Shown: positions 1 to 5,910, counted from the stretch's first letter. The stretch: DNA of 6,098 nucleotides from an uncultured Paracoccaceae bacterium (GCA_937900975.1 CALCPC010000771.1:1-6098); one strand, 5' to 3'. The notes: a model not told the origin generated them from the letters alone. Program-made: numbers and translations.

Positions 1-35
1 GGCGGTGTGCGAGTCAGAAAGCCTGCCAAACTGTT

Positions 36-41
36 AGGTGA
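36..41 (+). promoter_or_regulatory. Ribosome binding site that fixes the start of the first LysR gene
   Basis: AGGTGA lies 8 nt before the ATG at 50, a normal Shine-Dalgarno spacing. The in-frame GTG at 38 sits inside this motif and has no purine-rich site of its own. The ATG at 50 is therefore the better start. It also gives an N-terminus (MDWAQMPALSALRAFEA) close to the usual start of GcvA-like LysR proteins. Confidence 0.65.
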
Positions 42-49
42 AGTATCAG

Positions 50-931
50 ATGGATTGGGCGCAGATGCCGGCACTGTCGGCGCTGAGGGCGTTTGAGGCG
101 ACCGCGCGTCTTGGCGGGTTCTCGGCCGCGGGGCGAGAGTTGAGCGTGACCCACGCCGCCGTCGCGCAACAGGTTCGGGCGCTCGAACGGCGCTTGGAGA
201 CGACGCTTGTCGTGCGGGAGGGGCGGGGCCTGCGCTTGACGCCAGAGGGCGGCGATCTTGCGCGGGAGCTCGCGGGTGCGTTTTCCGCGATTGCCGACGC
301 AGTAGAGCGGCTGGCGACCGATGCCGCGCAAAGACCGATCCGGGTGACGATGACCCCGTCTTTTGCCAGCCAGTGGTTCATGCCCCGCTATGCCGATTTC
401 CGCCGCCGCCATCCCGAGCATGATCTGATCCTGCACCCATCCGCCGATCTGGTGGATTTGGAGGGCGGCGGCGCGGATGTGGCGATCCGCTATGGTGCGG
501 GCGATTGGCCGGGGGTTGAGGTCTCTTTGCTGCTGATGTCGCATTACGTCATCGTTGGTGCGCCCGATCTCGTCCCGGGCGCTGTCGCCGGACCGCAAGA
601 CCTGGTGCATTTGCCCTGGTTCGCGGAGCTTGGCTCGACAGAGGTGGAGCACTGGCGGGCGGCCAACGGCCTGGGCCCCGAGACGAAGCTGCGGGTGACC
701 GAAATGCCGGGGCATCTGGTGCTGCAGGTTTTGCGGGAGGGGGCCGGGCTTGCCGCGACGGCGGAGGTTTTCGTGCGAGAGGACATTCGCGCGGGCCGTT
801 TGAAAGTCTATTGGAAAGGCCAGTCTGAGCGCAGCGGCTATTGGATCGTCACCCGGCGTGGCGCCCAGCGCCCGGCGATCCGGGATTTCGTGCGCTGGCT
901 GAAGGCCGCGTCGGCGCCGGCGCAGGGGTGA
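50..931 (+). CDS. LysR-family transcriptional regulator, GcvA-like
   Basis: Encodes a 293-residue cytoplasmic DNA-binding regulator, the normal length for the LysR family. Residues 1-60 form the winged helix-turn-helix. The stretch PALSALRAFEATARLGGFSAAGRELSVTHAAVAQQVRALE is typical of the GcvA/AmpR branch; the helix-turn-helix itself spans about residues 24-43 and leads into the linker helix. From about residue 96 (PIRVTMTPSFASQWFMPRYADF) the periplasmic-binding-protein-like effector domain begins. The pattern SFASQW-x-MPR is common in GcvA-type proteins. The effector and target genes cannot be told from the sequence. LysR genes often regulate a divergent neighbour, but whatever lies upstream is outside the window. 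Downstream the gene faces a second LysR gene tail to tail and shares no operon with it. The family is certain; the GcvA-like label is inference, and no link to glycine cleavage is implied. Confidence 0.93.
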   Translation: MDWAQMPALSALRAFEATARLGGFSAAGRELSVTHAAVAQQVRALERRLETTLVVREGRGLRLTPEGGDLARELAGAFSAIADAVERLATDAAQRPIRVTMTPSFASQWFMPRYADFRRRHPEHDLILHPSADLVDLEGGGADVAIRYGAGDWPGVEVSLLLMSHYVIVGAPDLVPGAVAGPQDLVHLPWFAELGSTEVEHWRAANGLGPETKLRVTEMPGHLVLQVLREGAGLAATAEVFVREDIRAGRLKVYWKGQSERSGYWIVTRRGAQRPAIRDFVRWLKAASAPAQG

Positions 932-934
932 TCG

Positions 935-956
935 CGCCCGCGATCTGGCGCGGGCG
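935..956 (+). terminator. GC-rich hairpin right after the first LysR gene
   Basis: CGCCCGCG (935-942) pairs perfectly with CGCGGGCG (949-956) around a six-base loop, ATCTGG. The stem begins only 3 nt after the TGA at 929-931. No T-run follows, so this is not a classical intrinsic terminator. It may protect the 3' end or pause polymerase for Rho-dependent termination. The structure is directly visible; its role is inferred. Confidence 0.35.
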
Positions 957-1142
957 GCAATCTATGGCGCGGGGTTTCTGTTTCCGACGGATCCGCCGAA
1001 CACCGACAAACGCGCCCGGCTGCGATGGCTATGCCGCCGCGATCCCCGGGTTGCGCGGACCGCTTATTGCCCGGTGCCGCTGGGATTGCGGCGGAGGATC
1101 GTGGATGCGCCCGACCGCGGCGCCCGGTACTTTCGCACGGGC

Positions 1143-1160
1143 TGCGAGCAAATGTTCGCA
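1143..1160. repeat. 18-bp imperfect palindrome
   Basis: TGCGAGCAAATGTTCGCA reads as an inverted repeat: TGCGA pairs with TCGCA, followed by one G-T wobble and one C-G pair around a four-base AAAT loop. It could be a protein-binding site or a small hairpin in RNA. It does not match the alphaproteobacterial LexA pattern GTTC-N7-GTTC, and there is no gene start nearby for it to control. Confidence 0.35.
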
Positions 1161-1177
1161 CGGTTTCGGCGAAGCGC

Positions 1178-1207
1178 AAAAAAAGAGGCCGGCTCAACGG
1201 CCGGCCT
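1178..1207 (-). terminator. Intrinsic terminator, minus strand
   Basis: Read on the minus strand, an 8-bp GC-rich stem (AGGCCGGC pairing with GCCGGCCT, top-strand 1186-1193 and 1200-1207) with a six-base loop is followed after one C by seven Ts (A-run 1178-1184 on the top strand). This is a textbook Rho-independent terminator. On the plus strand the A-run precedes the stem and only two Ts follow it, so it would work poorly in that direction. It most likely ends the transcript of the second LysR gene, about 150 nt beyond its stop codon. It would also stop that transcript from running antisense into the first LysR gene. Confidence 0.85.
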
Positions 1208-1250
1208 TAGTCCAACAGGGAGGTGAAGGCTTGCGCCCTCGCATACCGAA

Positions 1251-1313
1251 TTAGGCCTGCTCCCGCTCTTCCGCAAGTGCGAAGAGCGCATGGCCGCCAT
1301 CTAAAAAACGCAT
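1251..1313 (-). CDS. Doubtful 20-codon small ORF in the 3' region of the second LysR gene
   Basis: An ATG on the minus strand opens 20 codons ending in TAA, giving a peptide that starts MRFLDGGHALF and ends EEREQA. It lies between the stop of the second LysR gene and the minus-strand terminator, so it would be carried on that transcript. No clear Shine-Dalgarno precedes it (the upstream bases are TTTTTTGCCGTC), and part of it folds into the hairpin at 1264-1288. I do not recognise the peptide. It may be a chance ORF within an untranslated RNA tail. Confidence 0.15.
   Translation of the reverse strand: MRFLDGGHALFALAEEREQA
1264..1288. repeat. Stable hairpin in the 3' region of the second LysR gene
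   Basis: CGCTCTTC (1264-1271) pairs perfectly with GAAGAGCG (1281-1288). After one bulged C, GC (1273-1274) can also pair with GC (1279-1280), leaving the loop AAGT. No T-run follows on either strand, so it is not an intrinsic terminator. In the minus-strand transcript it would lie about 70 nt after the LysR stop codon and about 55 nt before the terminator stem, a layout compatible with a structured 3' UTR or a 3'-derived small RNA. Confidence 0.45.
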
Positions 1314-1356
1314 GACGGCAAAAAAGACACAACCAAGAGTATTTTTTGAGCGCTAT

Positions 1357-2268
1357 TTACGGACTCTGCTCAACCTCTAGCTGAAAATTTTTCTTATACT
1401 CTGCAATCTCTGCGAGCATAAAGTCGCGGAATGCTGCGATCCTGCGTGAGCGGCGCAGCTCCTCTGGGTAGGCGAGGTAGACGGGGATGGTCTTGCTTTC
1501 TTCATTGGGCAAAACGCGGATCAGGTCCGGGACATCGACGCTGACATAATTGGGCAGGGCGCCGATGCCAAGCCCATGGCGAACAGACTGAAGGATCCCG
1601 AAATAATTGTTCACGGTCAAGACGCTGCTGGTCTTGGTCGACAGGAAAGGCGCGATCCAATTCATCCCTTCGCTGACCTGTCGGGCCGACATGGATTGCG
1701 CGACGATCCGATGCTTGGCGAGATCGGCGCTCGATTCGGGCAGTCCGTGTTGCTCGATATAGCGGGCGGAGGCGTAGAACTGCATCCGCACGTCCATCAG
1801 GCGGCGGCGAATCAAATCGGCCTGGCTGGGCTCCTTCATCCGAATCGCAAGATCGGCCTCCCGCATTGGCAAATCCAACACGCGTTCTTCGAGGATCAGG
1901 TCGATTTTAAGCTCGGGATACTCCGCATAAAGCTTGTGCAGCCGCGGCGCGAGCCAAAGCGTGCCGAACCCGATGGTCGCCGTGACGCGCAACTCTCCAA
2001 AGATGCCATCGGCGCTGTCGCGAATCCGCGCCTCGGCCGTTTCCAGCCGGCTGCGCATGGCGCTGGTCGCCTCGAACAACAGCTCGCCCTGCTCTGTCAG
2101 GATAAGGCCGCGCGCATGGCGGTGAAACAGCGTGACGCTTAGACTGTCTTCCAGCCCCCGGATCTGACGGCTCACCGCCGACTGGCTTAAATGCAGCGTT
2201 TCACCCGCATGGGTCAGCGATCCCGCATCAGCCACATGATGAAAGATTCGGAGTTTGTCCCAGTCCAT
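1357..2268 (-). CDS. LysR-family regulator divergent from the indolepyruvate oxidoreductase gene
   Basis: Encodes 303 residues, the normal LysR length. The N-terminus MDWDKLRIFHHVADAGSLTHAGETLHLS is the winged helix-turn-helix, with the helix-turn-helix at about residues 18-37 (SQSAVSRQIRGLE leads into the linker helix). The effector-binding domain starts near residue 91 (GELRVTATIGFGTLWLAPRL) and includes LDLPMREADLAIRM and a late HGLGIGALPNYV segment. This looks like a regulator type common in Rhodobacterales. The frame stays open upstream to an ATG at 2385, but that 39-residue extension (Trp- and Arg-rich, translated from the operator region) is foreign to the family, so I start at 2268, although the site before it (GGCGGG) is a weak match. 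By position it probably controls the divergent gene at 2448 and itself; that is inference. The inducer is unknown, an aryl-pyruvate or aromatic amino acid being a guess. Confidence 0.93.
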   Translation of the reverse strand: MDWDKLRIFHHVADAGSLTHAGETLHLSQSAVSRQIRGLEDSLSVTLFHRHARGLILTEQGELLFEATSAMRSRLETAEARIRDSADGIFGELRVTATIGFGTLWLAPRLHKLYAEYPELKIDLILEERVLDLPMREADLAIRMKEPSQADLIRRRLMDVRMQFYASARYIEQHGLPESSADLAKHRIVAQSMSARQVSEGMNWIAPFLSTKTSSVLTVNNYFGILQSVRHGLGIGALPNYVSVDVPDLIRVLPNEESKTIPVYLAYPEELRRSRRIAAFRDFMLAEIAEYKKNFQLEVEQSP

Positions 2269-2324
2269 CTGCCCGCCACTTCGGCCCTGTGTTCCGCGCT
2301 CCCTTACCAGATTTACCCGACACG

Positions 2325-2365
2325 GGCGCCAAAATTGCCATATCGGCGCAAATTCTTGCCATATC
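2325..2365. repeat. Imperfect tandem repeat in the operator region
   Basis: Copy 1 (2325-2344) is GGCGCCAAAATTGCCATATC and copy 2 (2345-2365) has GGCGCAAATTC followed by TTGCCATATC. The core TTGCCATATCG occurs exactly at 2335-2345 and 2356-2366, a 21-bp period, which is two turns of the helix. Within it, TTGC (2335-2338) and GCAA (2348-2351) also form an inverted pair with nine bases between. Half-sites on one helix face fit a multimeric LysR protein, but which protein binds here is inference. Confidence 0.6.
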
Positions 2366-2389
2366 GTGTTTTCAGGCCCCGCCATTGTG

Positions 2390-2399
2390 AAAGCGCTTT
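2390..2399. promoter_or_regulatory. Perfect palindrome, LacI-family-like
   Basis: AAAGCGCTTT is a perfect 10-bp palindrome inside TGTGAAAGCGCTTTGT. A central CG flanked by A- and T-runs recalls operators of LacI/GalR-family repressors. No LacI-family gene is in the window, so the binding protein is unknown. It lies about 50 bp before the oxidoreductase start and just upstream of the candidate promoter. Confidence 0.35.
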
Positions 2400-2425
2400 G
2401 TAGGTCAGTCTTTATGACCCATAAT
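2398..2425 (+). promoter_or_regulatory. Candidate promoter of the oxidoreductase gene
   Basis: CATAAT at 2420-2425 matches the sigma-70 -10 consensus at five of six bases. TTGTAG at 2398-2403 is a weak -35 with a 16-bp spacer. Transcription would start near 2432 and give a short leader containing the ribosome binding site. A weak -35 fits an activator-dependent promoter. This is motif reading only. Confidence 0.35.
2403..2419. promoter_or_regulatory. LysR-box-like dyad GGTCA-N7-TGACC
   Basis: GGTCA (2403-2407) and TGACC (2415-2419) are a perfect inverted repeat with a seven-base spacer. T2405 and A2417 give the T-N11-A arrangement known for LysR-family binding sites. The dyad sits almost exactly between the candidate -35 and -10 boxes, where a bound protein would more readily block or remodel the promoter than recruit polymerase from upstream. 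Confidence 0.45.
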
Positions 2426-2435
2426 CCGGACCAAA

Positions 2436-2441
2436 GGGAGG
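2436..2441 (+). promoter_or_regulatory. Strong ribosome binding site of the oxidoreductase gene
   Basis: GGGAGG, inside the longer purine run AAAGGGAGGA (2433-2442), lies 6 nt before the ATG at 2448. It is among the best Shine-Dalgarno matches in the window and supports that ATG as the true start. Confidence 0.8.
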
Positions 2442-2447
2442 ACCCAG

Positions 2448-5400
2448 ATGACGCTCCAGGATGTCTCGCTCGCCGACCGTTTCGATTTGTCCAAAACTCC
2501 GGTGTTGTTGAACGGCACCCAGGCGCTGGTGCGGGTCATGTTGATGCAGCACGCGCGCGACCGGGCTGCGGGGCATCGAACGGCGGGGTATGTGACGGGG
2601 TATCGCGGCTCTCCGCTTGGCGCAGTGGATCAGCAGATGGCGCGGGCGCAGGGGCCGCTGAGCGCTGCCGATATCGTGGTCAATCCGGGCTTGAACGAAG
2701 ATCTGGCCGCGACCGCGCTTTGGGGCACGCAACAGGCGGCACTGCGCGGTGAGAACACGCATGACGGCGTTTTCGGCCTCTGGTATGGCAAGGGGCCCGG
2801 CGTCGACCGGTCCGGCGATGTCTTTCGCCATGCCAACATGGCCGGGACAGCGCCGCTTGGCGGTGTTGTCGCGGCGATGGGCGACGACCACACTGGCGAA
2901 AGCTCCACCGTCCTGCACCAGTCGGAATTCGCCTTTGTCGACGCGCTGATGCCGGTCCTGTCGCCTGCGGGCGTGCAGGAGGTGCTGGATTACGGCCTTC
3001 TTGGATGGGCGCTCAGCCGATATTCTGGCTGCTGGGTCGGTCTGAAATGCGTCAAAGACACGATTGAGGTGACGGAGGTCGTGGATGGCGACCCCCACCG
3101 GTTGCAGATCGTGACGCCCACCGATTTCACGCAACCCGCCGATGGGCTGTCGATCCGGCTTGGCGATACGCCGCCCGAGCAAGAGGCGCGTCTGCACGAT
3201 TTCAAGCGCTTCGCGGCTGAGGCGTTCGGGCGCGCCAACGGGCTGGACCGGCGGATGGCCGGGCGGCCGGGCGCGCGGATCGGGATCGTCGCTTCGGGCA
3301 AAAGCTGGCTCGACACGGTCCATGCGCTGGATCTTCTTGGGCTAAGCGCCGACGACCTCACCGCGCTGGGGATCACCACCTATAAGGTCGGGATGGTCTG
3401 GCCGCTGGATATGCGCGGGTTTCGCGACTGGGCCGAGGGGCTGGATCTGATCATCTGTGTTGAGGAAAAGCGCAAGCTGATCGAGGTGCAGATTAAGGAG
3501 GCGCTGTTCGACGACCGCCGCGGGCGTCGGGTGATCGGCTGGCGGAACCCACGGGGCGAGACGGTGTTCACGGTCAAAGGTGCGCTGGACCCCGTCACGA
3601 TCGCGCGCAAACTGGGCGATATCCTGGCCGAGGAGGGGATCGAGGATGCGACGCGGGCCGCGCGTGCGCGCCTGGACGCAGCGGTGCGCGCCGACAATGC
3701 AGAGCAGATCATCGACCGCAAACCCTGGTTCTGTTCGGGCTGCCCGCACAATTCCTCGACCAAATTGCCCGATGGCGCCCGCGCTTATGCCGGGATTGGG
3801 TGCCACTATATGGTTCAGTGGATGGACCGAGAGACGACGGGCTTCACGCATATGGGGGGCGAGGGGGCCAATTGGATCGGCGAAGCGCCGTTTTCCACCC
3901 GCGCGCATGTGTTCCAAAACCTGGGCGACGGCACCTACAACCATTCCGGCGTGCAGTCGATCCGGGCGGCGCTGGCGGCGGGCACCAACATCACGTTCAA
4001 GATCCTCTACAACGATGCCGTGGCCATGACCGGCGGTCAGGGCAACGATGGCGGCCTGACACCGGACCGGATCGCACAGGAACTCGTCGCGATGGGGGTA
4101 AAGGCGGTCGCCGCGGTACATGATGAGAAAGAGCCGGTGGATCGCAGCCGCTATCCCGACGGCGTTGAGATCAAGCCGCGGTCGGATCTGATGGCGGTGC
4201 AACGCCGGCTGGAGGGCGTCGCAGGCGTCTCGGCCCTGATCTACATTCAAACTTGCGCGGCCGAAAAGCGTCGGCGCCGCAAAAAGGGTGCGTTTCCCGA
4301 TCCCGACCGGCGGTTGTGGATCAACCCGGCGGTCTGCGAGGGCTGCGGCGATTGCGGCGTGCAGTCCAACTGCGTCTCACTCTTGCCGCTGGAGACGCCG
4401 CTTGGCCGCAAGCGCCAGATCGACCAATCCGCCTGCAACAAGGATTTTTCCTGTCTGAAGGGGTTTTGTCCCAGCTTCGTGACCGTAGAGGGCGGCGTGG
4501 TGAAAAAGCCCGAGGCCGCCGCGCTGGATCTGCCGTCTTTGCCGGCGCCGGTGCTGCCGACGATCCGGGGCACGCATAACCTGGTGATTACGGGTGTCGG
4601 CGGCACCGGCGTTGTGACGGTCGGCGCGCTTTTGGCGATGGCCGCGCATTTGGAGGGCAAAGGCGGCGGCATGATGGAGATGGCCGGGCTCGCACAGAAG
4701 GGCGGGGCGGTGCACATCCACTGTCGTCTGGCTGCGGCGCCGCGCGATATCTCGGCCATCCGGATCGCAACGGGGGAGGCTGATGGCGTGATCGGCGGGG
4801 ATATGGTCGTCACGGCCGGGGCAAAGACGCTGGGTCTGATGGCGCGGGACCGAACGCGGGTGGTGCTGAACACGCATGAGATCATCACCGGCGATTTTAC
4901 CCGCGACACCGGGTTTCAACTGCCAACTGACCGGATGACGCTGGGCGTACGGGCGCGGGTCGGCGACGGCGCGCTGTCGGCTCTGAATGCCACGCGTTTG
5001 GCAGAGCGGATGTTGGGGGACGCGATTTACGCCAATGTCTTGATTTTGGGCGCCGCCTGGCAGGCGGGGCTGGTGCCGTTAAGCGAGGCTGCAGTGTTGC
5101 GCGCGATTGAGTTGAACGGCGCGGGCGTTGCGGGCAACAAAGCCGCGTTTCAGGTTGGGCGCTGGGCCGTGGCCGAGCCGGGCGCCGCAGCCGCGGCGCT
5201 GGGGGCGGGTGAAACGACGGCGGCGCCGACGCTTGACCAGATCGTCGAGACGCGCGCGCGCCATCTTGCACGCTACCAGAACGCAGCGCTTGCAGCCCGG
5301 TACCGCGCCAAGGTCGCCGAGGCCGCCTCCATAGCGCCCGAATTCGGCGAAGCCGTGGCCGAGGGGTATCACAAGCTTCTTGCCTACAAGGACGAATACG

Positions 5401-5864
5401 AAGTTGCGCGGCTTCATGCCGAGACGGTGGCGGCGGGGGTTGGGGCGGCGTTTGCGTCCTACACGGCGCTGCGCTTTCACCTCGCTCCGCCTCTTTTGGG
5501 GGGGCGTGACGCCGAGGGGCGGCCAAAAAAGCGCAGCTTTGGGCCCTGGATCCTGCCCGTCTTCCGAACGCTGGCACGGCTAAAGCCCTTGCGCGGCACC
5601 CCGTTCGATCCCTTTGGCTACACCAAAGAGCGGCGGGATGAGCGGGCGGCGATTGCGGATTATGAGCGGGACTATGCCCGGGTCGTCGCTGAAATGACGC
5701 CGGCCACGTTGGATCTGGCGGTTGCTTGGGCGCGGCTGCCGCTGTCTGTCCGGGGCTTTGGCCCGGTCAAGGCCGCCGCGGCAAAGGCTGCGGCAGAGCG
5801 GCGGGCCACGCTGCTGTCGGCGCTTGTCGCCGGCGATCCGGCGCCCGCCCGCGCGGCGGAATAG
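2448..5864 (+). CDS. Fused indolepyruvate (aryl-pyruvate) ferredoxin oxidoreductase
   Basis: Encodes 1138 residues, the full length for the single-chain proteobacterial form in which IorA-like, iron-sulfur and IorB-like parts are joined. The family oxidatively decarboxylates indolepyruvate, phenylpyruvate or similar 2-oxo acids with CoA to aryl-acetyl-CoA, CO2 and reduced ferredoxin, in the cytoplasm. Visible parts: the N-terminal pyrimidine-type domain with GYRGSPLG (51-58), NEDLAATA (83-90), WYGKGPGVDR (112-121) and GDDH (145-148); CSGCPHN (429-435); the thiamine-diphosphate signature GDG (493-495) with N522 26 residues later; a cysteine-rich segment at 630-674 (C630, C633, C636, C642, C663, C669, C674); an IorB-like gamma domain starting with GVGGTG (716-721); and a C-terminal domain, about 943-1105, resembling DUF6537. 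The frame is intact. No ferredoxin, transaminase or phenylacetate gene adjoins it. Family membership is very secure. The exact aryl-pyruvate used, and a role in aromatic amino acid breakdown, are inference. Confidence 0.96.
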   Translation: MTLQDVSLADRFDLSKTPVLLNGTQALVRVMLMQHARDRAAGHRTAGYVTGYRGSPLGAVDQQMARAQGPLSAADIVVNPGLNEDLAATALWGTQQAALRGENTHDGVFGLWYGKGPGVDRSGDVFRHANMAGTAPLGGVVAAMGDDHTGESSTVLHQSEFAFVDALMPVLSPAGVQEVLDYGLLGWALSRYSGCWVGLKCVKDTIEVTEVVDGDPHRLQIVTPTDFTQPADGLSIRLGDTPPEQEARLHDFKRFAAEAFGRANGLDRRMAGRPGARIGIVASGKSWLDTVHALDLLGLSADDLTALGITTYKVGMVWPLDMRGFRDWAEGLDLIICVEEKRKLIEVQIKEALFDDRRGRRVIGWRNPRGETVFTVKGALDPVTIARKLGDILAEEGIEDATRAARARLDAAVRADNAEQIIDRKPWFCSGCPHNSSTKLPDGARAYAGIGCHYMVQWMDRETTGFTHMGGEGANWIGEAPFSTRAHVFQNLGDGTYNHSGVQSIRAALAAGTNITFKILYNDAVAMTGGQGNDGGLTPDRIAQELVAMGVKAVAAVHDEKEPVDRSRYPDGVEIKPRSDLMAVQRRLEGVAGVSALIYIQTCAAEKRRRRKKGAFPDPDRRLWINPAVCEGCGDCGVQSNCVSLLPLETPLGRKRQIDQSACNKDFSCLKGFCPSFVTVEGGVVKKPEAAALDLPSLPAPVLPTIRGTHNLVITGVGGTGVVTVGALLAMAAHLEGKGGGMMEMAGLAQKGGAVHIHCRLAAAPRDISAIRIATGEADGVIGGDMVVTAGAKTLGLMARDRTRVVLNTHEIITGDFTRDTGFQLPTDRMTLGVRARVGDGALSALNATRLAERMLGDAIYANVLILGAAWQAGLVPLSEAAVLRAIELNGAGVAGNKAAFQVGRWAVAEPGAAAAALGAGETTAAPTLDQIVETRARHLARYQNAALAARYRAKVAEAASIAPEFGEAVAEGYHKLLAYKDEYEVARLHAETVAAGVGAAFASYTALRFHLAPPLLGGRDAEGRPKKRSFGPWILPVFRTLARLKPLRGTPFDPFGYTKERRDERAAIADYERDYARVVAEMTPATLDLAVAWARLPLSVRGFGPVKAAAAKAAAERRATLLSALVAGDPAPARAAE

Positions 5865-5865
5865 C

Positions 5866-5882
5866 GCGGCGGCCCGCGCCGC
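5866..5882 (+). terminator. GC hairpin right after the oxidoreductase stop codon
   Basis: GCGGCG (5866-5871) pairs with CGCCGC (5877-5882) around a five-base loop, beginning one base after the TAG stop. No T-run follows, so this is not a standard intrinsic terminator. It may pause polymerase or protect the 3' end. Such stems also arise by chance in sequence this GC-rich. Confidence 0.25.
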
Positions 5883-5910
5883 AGCCGTTCACCAGCCCAA
5901 GTCTTTGCCC

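Larger units (their letters stand above)
932..1356. other. Intergenic region between convergent LysR genes
   Basis: This 425-bp gap lies between two tail-to-tail genes. It holds a GC-rich hairpin just after the first stop codon, an 18-bp imperfect palindrome, a strong minus-strand intrinsic terminator and a second hairpin further right. From about 1295 to 1356 it turns AT-rich, with A/T runs of six at 1303-1308, 1320-1325 and 1342-1347, unlike the GC-rich surroundings. Long open frames cross the left part, but they are rich in arginine, lack ribosome binding sites and resemble no family I recognise, so I call no protein there except one doubtful 20-codon ORF. Confidence 0.7.
2269..2447. promoter_or_regulatory. 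Divergent promoter and operator region, LysR gene / oxidoreductase gene
   Basis: This 179-bp region separates two head-to-head genes, the classic layout for a LysR regulator and its target. It is more AT-rich than the coding DNA from about 2330 to 2425. It holds, in order towards the oxidoreductase gene: an imperfect tandem repeat, a perfect 10-bp palindrome, a 17-bp dyad with T-N11-A spacing, a candidate -10 box and a strong ribosome binding site. I could not pick out a convincing promoter for the leftward LysR gene. Confidence 0.7.

Noticed and set aside
38..49. GTG at 38 as the start of the first LysR gene (297 residues)
   Set aside because: The GTG lies inside the AGGTGA that serves the ATG at 50, has no ribosome binding site of its own, and would add four residues outside the family pattern.
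1143..1160. The palindrome as a LexA (SOS) box
   Set aside because: It does not fit GTTC-N7-GTTC and no SOS-type gene starts nearby.
838..1300. Long ORFs on both strands across the gap between the LysR genes (such as 838-1197 and 1064-1300 minus, 841-1254 plus)
   Set aside because: They are Arg-, Pro- and Ala-rich, overlap the LysR gene or the terminator, lack ribosome binding sites and match no family I recognise. They are typical chance openings in GC-rich DNA.
1346..1373. Inverted repeat TTGAGC / GCTCAA around the stop codon of the second LysR gene as a terminator
   Set aside because: The stem is only 6 bp with a 16-nt loop, and on neither strand is it followed by a T-run (As follow it on the minus strand).
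2269..2385. ATG at 2385 as the start of the second LysR gene (342 residues)
   Set aside because: The extra 39 residues are a translation of the operator region, do not belong to any LysR N-terminus I know, and the family normally starts at MDWDKL.
2412..3323. Long antisense ORFs within the oxidoreductase gene (2412-3323, 3342-4250, 4897-5577, all minus)
   Set aside because: These are shadow frames of a high-GC gene with strong third-position bias. Their products look like out-of-frame translation, and the plus-strand gene is unmistakable.
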